Positions 19,016 to 26,600 of a stretch of DNA of 64,000 nt are shown here, piece by piece. Position numbers and translations under genes: made by a program. A model generated the notes under the pieces. The model was given only the letters and a program-made list of their open reading frames with translations. It was not told where the DNA came from and ran no database searches. The DNA lies in contig SCOI01000014.1 of assembly GCA_005503085.1 (NCBI GenBank), forward strand, positions 124,001 through 188,000, written 5' to 3'. Position 1 is the first letter of the stretch; each line of letters starts with the position of its first letter. This DNA is from Burkholderiales bacterium C2 (lineage in GTDB: Bacteria; Pseudomonadota; Gammaproteobacteria; Burkholderiales; Burkholderiaceae_C).

Positions 19016-19566
19016 TGAAAATCACCCCCACCTCCCTGCCCGAAGTCCTGATCGTCGAGCCCAAGGTCTTCGGTGATGCCCGTGGCTTCTTCACCGAGAG
19101 CTGGAACGAGGCCGTCTTCAACAAGGCGGTCGGCTACGACGTGCGCTTTGTGCAGGACAACCACTCTCGCTCGGCCCGTGGTGTGCTGCGCGGCCTGCAC
19201 TACCAGTTGCCGCCCCATGCCCAGGGCAAGCTGGTGCGGGTGGTCAGCGGCGCCGTCTTCGATGTGGCCGTGGACATGCGCAGATCAAGCCCGAATTTCG
19301 GTCGTTGGGGCGGGGTGGAGCTGAGCGCTGACAACCACAAACAGCTGTGGATACCGCCAGGCTTCGCCCATGGCTTTCTGGTGCTCAGCGAAACGGCGGA
19401 CTTTCTCTACAAGACCACCGACACCTATGCGCCGCAGGCCGAGGGCTGCGTGCGCTGGGACGATCCGGCCATCGGCGTCCAATGGCCCGCCACCGGCGTC
19501 GCGCCACTGCTGGCCGAGAAGGATGCGAAAGCGCCGCTGCTGGCCGAGGCCAAGTACTTCGACTGA
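19015..19566 (+). CDS. rfbC: dTDP-4-dehydrorhamnose 3,5-epimerase
   Basis: A 183-aa cupin-fold epimerase acting between RfbB and RfbD. It shows DARGFFTESWN, FVQDNHSRSARGVLRGLHYQ with the catalytic His/substrate region, KLVRVVSGAVFDVAVD and IPPGFAHGFLVLSE. Normal length for RmlC. It is translationally coupled to rfbA and is the last gene of the plus-strand arm; the convergent ugd gene ends 17 bases beyond it. A small GCGGCC/GGCCGC hairpin at 19577-19592 may help terminate both. Confidence 0.96.
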   Translation: MKITPTSLPEVLIVEPKVFGDARGFFTESWNEAVFNKAVGYDVRFVQDNHSRSARGVLRGLHYQLPPHAQGKLVRVVSGAVFDVAVDMRRSSPNFGRWGGVELSADNHKQLWIPPGFAHGFLVLSETADFLYKTTDTYAPQAEGCVRWDDPAIGVQWPATGVAPLLAEKDAKAPLLAEAKYFD

Positions 19567-19583
19567 GGGCTGTGGCGCGGCCT

Positions 19584-20918
19584 TCAGGCCGCCACTGTCC
19601 CCCTCCCGATGCCGTGGTGCTCGATGCCCAGCGCCTTCATCAGCACGGGCTCCCAGACATTGCGGCCATCGAACACCACCGGCTGCTTCAGGCTGCTCTT
19701 GATGCACTCGAAGTCCGGCGTGCGGAACTCCTTCCACTCGGTCACCAGCACCAGTGCGTCCGCGCCCTCCAGCACCTCATCGGCCCGACTGCCGAAACTC
19801 AGGCCCGGCACGCGGCCCAGCACCCGGGCAGCCTCGTCCGTCGCCACCGGGTCATAGGCCGCCACCGTAGCGCCACGCCGCAGCAACTCCTGCACGATCA
19901 CCAGGCTCGGCGCCTCGCGCATATCATCGGTGTCGGGCTTGAAGGCCAGGCCCCACAGTGCCAGATGGCGGCCGCTCAGATCAGCGCCGAAACGCGCCAC
20001 GATCTTGTCCACCATCAGCAGCTTCTGTCGCTCATTGGCCGCCTCGACCGCCGCCAGCACCCGCAGGGCAATGCCGGCATCACCGGCCGCGCGCACCAAG
20101 GCCTTCACATCCTTGGGAAAACAAGATCCGCCATAGCCGGCACCGGCATAGAGAAACTGGTAGCCGATGCGCGGGTCGGATCCGATGCCGCGGCGCACCA
20201 GCTCGATATCGGCCCCCAACTGCTCGGCCAGCAGGGCCAGCTCGTTCATGAAGCTGATGCGGGTGGCCAGCATCGCATTGGCCGCGTACTTGCTGAACTC
20301 GGCGCTGCGCACATCCATCACCAGCAGACGGTCGTGGTTGCGGGTAAAAGGCGCGTAGATGGCTCGCATCAAAAGCGTGGCCTGCTCGTCGTCGGAACCG
20401 ATGATGATGCGATCGGGCCGCATGAAGTCTTCCACCGCCGCGCCCTCCTTGAGGAACTCGGGGTTGGATACCACCGCGAACGCCAGTTCGACACCGCGCC
20501 GCGCCAGTTCCTCGGCAATCGCCTCACGCACCCGGTCGGCCGTGCCCACCGGCACCGTGCTCTTGTCGACAATGACCTTGTAGTCGGTCATGCGCGCGCC
20601 GATCGCGCGTGCGGCCGCCAGCACATACTGCAGATCGGCCGAACCGTCCTCGCCCGGCGGCGTGCCGACCGCCAGAAACATCATCGTGCCGTGATGCACC
20701 GCCCGGTCCACATCGGTCGTGAACTGCAGTCGCCCGGCCGCTACATTGCGCCGCACCACCTCCAGCAGGCCCGGCTCGTGGATGGGAATCTCGCCGGCCT
20801 CCAGCCGCGCGATCTTGGCCACGTCCACATCCAGGCACAGCACATGGTTGCCCATCTCCGCCAGGCAGGCGCCCGTGACCAGGCCCACATAGCCGGTACC
20901 CACTGTCGTGACCTTCAT
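19584..20918 (-). CDS. ugd: UDP-glucose 6-dehydrogenase
   Basis: A 444-aa enzyme that oxidises UDP-glucose twice to UDP-glucuronate. The N-terminal Rossmann motif is [21 protein letters not shown]; the catalytic cysteine lies in [14 protein letters not shown], and the middle has the usual ESTVPVGT-like segment as [10 protein letters not shown]. The C-terminal UDP-binding domain contains [18 protein letters not shown]. Normal length. It supplies uronic acid for the polymer and the substrate for the nearby UDP-glucuronate epimerase. It begins 107 bases past the nucleotidyltransferase gene on the same strand. Confidence 0.96.
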   Translation of the reverse strand: MKVTTVGTGYVGLVTGACLAEMGNHVLCLDVDVAKIARLEAGEIPIHEPGLLEVVRRNVAAGRLQFTTDVDRAVHHGTMMFLAVGTPPGEDGSADLQYVLAAARAIGARMTDYKVIVDKSTVPVGTADRVREAIAEELARRGVELAFAVVSNPEFLKEGAAVEDFMRPDRIIIGSDDEQATLLMRAIYAPFTRNHDRLLVMDVRSAEFSKYAANAMLATRISFMNELALLAEQLGADIELVRRGIGSDPRIGYQFLYAGAGYGGSCFPKDVKALVRAAGDAGIALRVLAAVEAANERQKLLMVDKIVARFGADLSGRHLALWGLAFKPDTDDMREAPSLVIVQELLRRGATVAAYDPVATDEAARVLGRVPGLSFGSRADEVLEGADALVLVTEWKEFRTPDFECIKSSLKQPVVFDGRNVWEPVLMKALGIEHHGIGRGTVAA

Positions 20919-20985
20919 CGCGCCTGCTCTCGCTGGGGTGTTGAATCACCTCAGCGTAGCCAGGCCATATGTCAGCGCGATGGCA

Positions 20986-21002
20986 GCGGCCCCGCGGGCC
21001 GC
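20986..21002 (-). terminator. Short GC hairpin after the nucleotidyltransferase gene
   Basis: GCGGCCC and GGGCCGC form a 7-bp perfect stem with a three-base loop 23 bases past the stop codon at 21026. No T-run follows, so at most it is a weak or Rho-dependent terminator. Confidence 0.25.
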
Positions 21003-21025
21003 CGCTTCAATGATCAGACCAACGC

Positions 21026-22129
21026 TCAGGCGCGCGCATCGCCCCAGCGCAGGGGCGTGACCTCATCGCCCACATAGCTGGTATGGCCGCTGCGGTCCAC
21101 GCAGTACTGCGGCGACATGATCATCTCCTGCACCAGCATGCCCTCGCCGATGCGGGTGTGCTCGATCAGCACCGAGCGCTCCACCGTGCAGCCTCCGCGC
21201 AGATGCGAGCCGTGACCTATCCAGGTCGGGCCCACCACCTTGGCACCGGCCTCGATACGCACGTTCGAGCCGATGTATACCGGCCCCTCGATCTGCACCT
21301 TGTCCCAGTCCACCGAGGTGTTCAGCCCCACCCACACCTGCGGGCGCACCTCGCGGCCCGGCACCTGCATCTGCGCCACCTCGCCGGCCAGTACCCGCTG
21401 CGTCACGGCCCAGTAGTCCGCCACCCGGCCGATATCGATCCACTCGAAGGGTCGGTTCTGTGCATAGAAGGGCAGGCCCTTCTCGACCAGCAGCGGGAAC
21501 AGATCGCTGCCGATGTCGAACTCGCGGCCCGGCGGAATCAGGTCCAGCACCGCCGGCTCGAAGATGTAGATGCCGGTGGAGGCCAGGGTGCTCTTGGCCT
21601 CCTCGGGCTTGGGCTTCTCCTGGAAGGAGGTCACCCGGCCGTCGGCGTCGGCCACGACAATGCCGTAGTTCTTGGTCTCCGAGCGCGGCACATCCAGGGT
21701 CACGACGCTGGCGATCGCGCCCTTGGCCTTGTGCTCGGCCAGCGCGGCCGCTATATCCAGGTCGATGATGGCGTCGCCGCACAGCACGATAAAGGTCTCG
21801 TCGAAGAAGCCGCCGAAGTCCTGGATCTTGCGCATGCCGCCGGCCGAACCGACCGGCTTGCACACCACCTCGCCCTGCTCCCGCACGCCTTCGTAGCTGT
21901 AGCCCAGCTCGACGCCCCAGCGCTCACCATCGCCGAAATAGTTCTCGATCTTCCAGTGCATGAAGGCCACGTTGACCATGATCTGCTTGACGTCGTAGCG
22001 CGCCAGATGCTCGATCAGATAGGCCATCACCGGCTTGCCAAGGATGGGCACCATGGGCTTGGGTGTGTGTTTGGTCAGCGGCCTCACCCGTGTGCCTTGG
22101 CCGGCGGCCAGAATCATTGCTTTTGCCAT
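21026..22129 (-). CDS. NDP-sugar nucleotidyltransferase with left-handed beta-helix tail
   Basis: A 367-aa sugar-phosphate nucleotidyltransferase. The N-terminal catalytic domain begins AKAMILAAGQGTRVRPLTKH, with KPMVPILGKPVMAYLIEHL; ALAEHKAKG, SFQEKPKPEE and STGIYIFEP follow. The C-terminus has hexapeptide-type repeats (PVYIGSNVRIEAGAKVVGP and similar). This is COG1208; members act on mannose-1-P or glucose-1-P, and the nucleotide cannot be told from sequence. I chose the ATG at 22129, with GGGAG six bases upstream; the frame is open further upstream but lacks homologous-looking sequence. It may duplicate the role of ManC or RfbA, or supply a different activated sugar. Confidence 0.88.
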   Translation of the reverse strand: MAKAMILAAGQGTRVRPLTKHTPKPMVPILGKPVMAYLIEHLARYDVKQIMVNVAFMHWKIENYFGDGERWGVELGYSYEGVREQGEVVCKPVGSAGGMRKIQDFGGFFDETFIVLCGDAIIDLDIAAALAEHKAKGAIASVVTLDVPRSETKNYGIVVADADGRVTSFQEKPKPEEAKSTLASTGIYIFEPAVLDLIPPGREFDIGSDLFPLLVEKGLPFYAQNRPFEWIDIGRVADYWAVTQRVLAGEVAQMQVPGREVRPQVWVGLNTSVDWDKVQIEGPVYIGSNVRIEAGAKVVGPTWIGHGSHLRGGCTVERSVLIEHTRIGEGMLVQEMIMSPQYCVDRSGHTSYVGDEVTPLRWGDARA

Positions 22130-22316
22130 CATCAACTCCCTGAAAACTGATCGATCAATGCTAGATGCAACCCATCGCATCCCTGTGACAGCCGCATCGT
22201 CCCCGATTCCCGGCTGTCGACGATCAGAGTCGGCGACGAGTTTGTAACGGCATTTCACCGAAGCGGCGAGCGCACACATCCCCTCAAGCAAGAAGGAGAC
22301 CCGCCCAGCAGCAACT

Positions 22317-22339
22317 ATGGGCTGCGCGCCGCAGCCCAT
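22317..22339 (-). terminator. Perfect 10-bp hairpin after the UDP-glucuronate epimerase gene
   Basis: ATGGGCTGCG and CGCAGCCCAT pair perfectly around a three-base loop, seven bases past the stop codon at 22346. The following minus-strand sequence (AGTTGCTGCT) is only slightly T-rich, so termination efficiency is uncertain. Confidence 0.45.
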
Positions 22340-22345
22340 CGGTCC

Positions 22346-23353
22346 TCAGACCTTGAAATAGTCCCGATACCAGGCGACAAAGCGCTCCACCCCCTCGGGC
22401 ACCGGCATCGCCGGCCTGAAACCGGTCCATTCGGCCAGTTCCTCGACATCGGCATGGGTGGCCGGCACGTCGCCGTCCTGCAGCGGCATGAAGTTCTTCA
22501 CCGCCTCACGGCCGATGGCCTTCTCGATCGCCTCGACAAAAGCCATCAGCTGAATCGGCGCGTGGTTGCCGATATTGAAGACGCGGTACGGCACATTGGA
22601 GCGCGCCGGGTCGCTCTTGACGGCGTCGTACTCGGGATCGGCCGTCGCCGGCCGGTCCAGCACCCGCACCACGCCCTCGGCGATATCGTCGATATAGGTG
22701 AAGTCACGCACCATCTTGCCGTGGTTGAACACGTTGATGGGGCGGCCCTCCAGAATGGCCTTGGTGAACAGGAACAGCGCCATGTCCGGGCGGCCCCAGG
22801 GCCCGTAGACCGTGAAGAAGCGCAGGCCCGTGGTGGGCAGGCCGAACAGATGGCTGTAGGTGTGGGCCATCAGCTCATTGGCCTTCTTGGTGGCCGCATA
22901 CAAACTGACCGGATGATCGACGCTGTGATGCTCCGAAAACGGCATCAGCGTGTTGCCGCCGTAGACGCTGGAGCTCGACGCATAGGCCAGGTGCTGCACG
23001 CCGCTGTGGCGGCAGCCCTCGAGGATGTTGGTGAAGCCGACGATATTGCTGTCGATGTAAGCGTGCGGATTCTCGATCGAATAGCGAACACCGGCCTGCG
23101 CGGCCAGATGCACGACGCGGTCGAAGCGCCCCTCGGCAAACAGCTTGGCCATGCCTTCGCGGTCCGCCACATCCAGCTTGACGAACTCGAAGCCCGGCTT
23201 GCCCGTCAGCCGCGCCAGCCGGTCGTGCTTGAGTTGCACGTCGTAATAGTTGTTCAGATTGTCCAGGCCCACGACCTGGTCGCCCCGCGCCAGCAGCAGC
23301 TGGCTCACATGCATACCGATAAAGCCGGCGGCGCCGGTGACAAGAACTTTCAA
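22346..23353 (-). CDS. NAD-dependent epimerase, UDP-glucuronate 4-epimerase type
   Basis: A 335-aa extended SDR protein. The NAD motif is [11 protein letters not shown]; then [13 protein letters not shown], a segment typical of UDP-glucuronate 4-epimerases (LpsL/CapI group), [15 protein letters not shown], the SSSSVYGGN catalytic Ser region, YAATKKANE with Tyr/Lys, and [15 protein letters not shown], also diagnostic of that group. It would convert UDP-glucuronate from Ugd into UDP-galacturonate. It is the first gene of a minus-strand group and diverges from the DUF1800 gene; the shared upstream region holds a perfect 20-bp palindrome. Confidence 0.92.
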   Translation of the reverse strand: MKVLVTGAAGFIGMHVSQLLLARGDQVVGLDNLNNYYDVQLKHDRLARLTGKPGFEFVKLDVADREGMAKLFAEGRFDRVVHLAAQAGVRYSIENPHAYIDSNIVGFTNILEGCRHSGVQHLAYASSSSVYGGNTLMPFSEHHSVDHPVSLYAATKKANELMAHTYSHLFGLPTTGLRFFTVYGPWGRPDMALFLFTKAILEGRPINVFNHGKMVRDFTYIDDIAEGVVRVLDRPATADPEYDAVKSDPARSNVPYRVFNIGNHAPIQLMAFVEAIEKAIGREAVKNFMPLQDGDVPATHADVEELAEWTGFRPAMPVPEGVERFVAWYRDYFKV

Positions 23354-23487
23354 CGCAATCTCCCAATACCCGAACCGACCAGCTCACGGACCCATCACGA
23401 CAAAGCCCCAAGCGCGCCCGGCATTCTCGCCCAGCCGGCGCCTCAGCGGCCCCATGCCCGACGGCAGCCCCCTATTTGGAGGGCCGA

Positions 23488-23507
23488 GGCAGTGTGGTCA
23501 CACTGCC
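23488..23507. promoter_or_regulatory. Perfect 20-bp palindrome in the epimerase/DUF1800 divergent promoter region
   Basis: GGCAGTGTGGTCACACTGCC is a 9-bp perfect inverted repeat around a two-base centre. It lies about 135 bases upstream of the epimerase start (minus) and about 170 upstream of the DUF1800 start (plus), in the only divergent intergenic gap of the locus interior (23354-23678, 325 bp). A dimeric regulator site controlling both directions is the simplest reading. I see no further gene in this gap. Confidence 0.55.
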
Positions 23508-23678
23508 CTGGTACATCCGGCGGCGGTAGTAATTCACCGGCGTTGCAATGCCTTACCCCTTGGTACGTCGAAGCGTGCTTGATCTCACTGAATGCAAACC
23601 CCCATCTGCCGAAAATGCATTCAACAGATCTTCCGCACGACGACGGGTGCTGCAAGTCTCAACTTGGGTAGTACGACC

Positions 23679-26600
23679 ATGATGCAACAGCTCCTCAGCA
23701 CCTCGCTGACTCGCACGGCCTCCCTCGCCGCCCTCTTTGCCGCTTGTGTGGCGATCGCCGCTTACAGCAACGGCGGCGGTGACGCCGGAGCCGGCCCGGT
23801 CGCAGCGCCGCTGCAATCCACACCGACGAGTACCTCTGCCACATCGGTCGCCAAGCCCGCTGCCACGACGGCCGCGGCAGCCAGGTCGGTCGTGCCCGTT
23901 CTCGCGATACCTGCGACCGCCTCGTCCGACAGCGGGCCGACACTGCTGACGGTGCGCGCCCATGCGGACCTGGCCGGAGGCGTCGGCGCGATGGTGTCGC
24001 TGCGGGTGGACGGCGTGGTCACCGACAGCGTGGAGGTGCGTGCCACCCAGCCCACCGACTACGCCCTGGCCGCGCCCACCCTCAAGCCCGGCAGCCTGGT
24101 GGACGTGGTCTACACCAATGACGCCGCCGTCAACGGCGTGGACCGCAATCTCTACGTGCAGCAGATCAGCACCGCCGACACCGCCGTGCTGCCCACCGCC
24201 ACCATCGTCAGCCTCGACAAGGGCAACGACAACGCCGCCTTCGACGGCCAGAACGTTGTCGCCGGCACCACCAACCTCCACAGCAACGGCGCGCTGCGCC
24301 TGGCCTGGCCCGCGCCCAACCTCACGGATCGCCTCACCGTGCGCGCCAGCGCCACCAGTGCCGGCGGCAGCGGCGCGCTGATGGTCGCCCGCGTCGACGG
24401 CATCGTCGTCGGCTCGGTCCTGGTCTCGTCCACCACGCCCGCCGACCATGTGTTCGCCGCCCCGCCGCTGGCCGTCGGCAGCCTTGTCCATATTGCCTTT
24501 GCCAACGCCGCCACCGTCAACGGTCAGACCCGCAGCCTGCGCGTGCACTACCTGATGTCCGGCACCACCGTGCTGCAGCCCAGCGCCGGCAGCATGTCCT
24601 TTGATGCCGGCAGCGGCCTGGCCGCCTTCGACGGTGCCAACGTTCAGCCGACCACGCAGAACCTGCTCACCGCCGACGGCGCACTGCGCGGCAGATGGCC
24701 TGCGGCCAATATGAGCGACACGCTGACCCTGCGCGCCAGTGCCCGCCTGGCCGCCAACGTCGGCCCCATCGCGCAGGTCCAGGTCGACGGTGTCGTCATC
24801 GGCACCGTGGAGCTGCGCTCCCCCACCCCGGCCGACATCAGCCTGCCCACGCTGCCGATCAAGCCCGGCCAGCGCGTCGAGGTCATCTACACCAACCCTG
24901 CCGACGGCCGCGAGCTGCAACTGGCCTACGCCATCTCCGGCAAGACCGTGCTGCTGGCCAGCAACAACACCCTCAACGCCGCTTGGCCCGAGCCCAACCT
25001 CACCGACACCCTCACCGTGCGCGCCCGTGGCACGCTCGCCGGCGGTACCGGCCCCCTGATGCAGGTGCTGGTCGACGGCATCCTCGTGGGCAGTGCCGAG
25101 GTCAGGTCCACCGCGCATGCCGACTACCGCTTCGCCGTGCCTCCGATGAGCGCCGGGCGCAAGCTCGACATTGCCTTCGTCAACGACACCATCATCAACG
25201 GTGTCGATCGCAATCTCTACATCGCCTACGCCACCACCGCCAACACCGTCTGGCTGCCCGGCGCTGCCGGCAACCGCTACGACCTCGGCAGTGGCGCAGC
25301 GGCCTTCGACGGCCTCGACATCCTCACCGCCAGCGGCAGCCTGCACTCCAATGGCGCTCTGCGCGCCAGCTGGCCCGAGCCCAACATCACCAGCACCGTC
25401 ACCGTGCGCGCCAGCGCCGTGTCCGCCGGCGGCGTGGGCGCGCTGATGACGTTGTGGGTGGACGGCGTGGCCGTCAGCTCCGCGACCGTCACCAGCACCA
25501 CGCCCGCCGACTTTGTGATGCCGACCACCGCGCTCAAGCCCGGCAGCCAAGTCGCCGTGGTCTTCTCCAACCCCGGCAGCGTCGGCGGCATCGAGCGCCA
25601 GCTCAACGTCAGCTATCTGATCGCCGGCTCGACCTACCTCACCCCCTCCTCCTCCGGCGTCAGCTACACCGGCGGCACGCTGTCGGCGGCCTGGCCCAGC
25701 GCCAACCTGACCGATACGGTGACGGTGCGTGCCCATGCGGACCTGGCCGGAGGCGTCGGCGCGATGGTGTCGCTGCGGGTGGACGGCGTGGTCACCGACA
25801 GCGTGGAGGTGCGTGCCACCCAGCCCACCGATTACGCCCTGGCCGCGCCCACCCTCAAGCCCGGCAGCCTGGTGGACGTGGTCTACACCAATGACGCCGC
25901 CGTCAACGGCGTGGACCGCAATCTCTACGTGCAGCAGATCAGCACCGCCGACACCGCCGTGCTGCCCACCGCCACCATCGTCAGCCTCGACAAGGGCAAC
26001 GACAACGCCGCCTTCGACGGCCAGAACGTTGTCGCCGGCACCACCAACCTCCACAGCAACGGCGCGCTGCGCCTGGCCTGGCCCGCGCCCAACCTCACGG
26101 ATCGCCTCACCGTGCGCGCCAGCGCCACCAGTGCCGGCGGCAGCGGCGCGCTGATGGTCGCCCGCGTCGACGGCATCGTCGTCGGCTCGGTCCTGGTCTC
26201 GTCCACCACGCCCGCCGACCATGTGTTCGCCGCCCCGCCGCTGGCCGTCGGCAGCCTTGTCCATATTGCCTTTGCCAACGCCGCCACCGTCAACGGTCAG
26301 ACCCGCAGCCTGCGCGTGCACTACCTGATGTCCGGCACCACCGTGCTGCAGCCCAGCGCCGGCAGCATGTCCTTTGATGCCGGCAGCGGCCTGGCCGCCT
26401 TCGACGGTGCCAACGTTCAGCCGACCACGCAGAACCTGCTCACCGCCGACGGCGCACTGCGCGGCAGATGGCCTGCGGCCAATATGAGCGACACGCTGAC
26501 CCTGCGCGCCAGTGCCCGCCTGGCCGCCAACGTCGGCCCCATCGCGCAGGTCCAGGTCGACGGTGTCGTCATCGGCACCGTGGAGCTGCGCTCCCCCACC

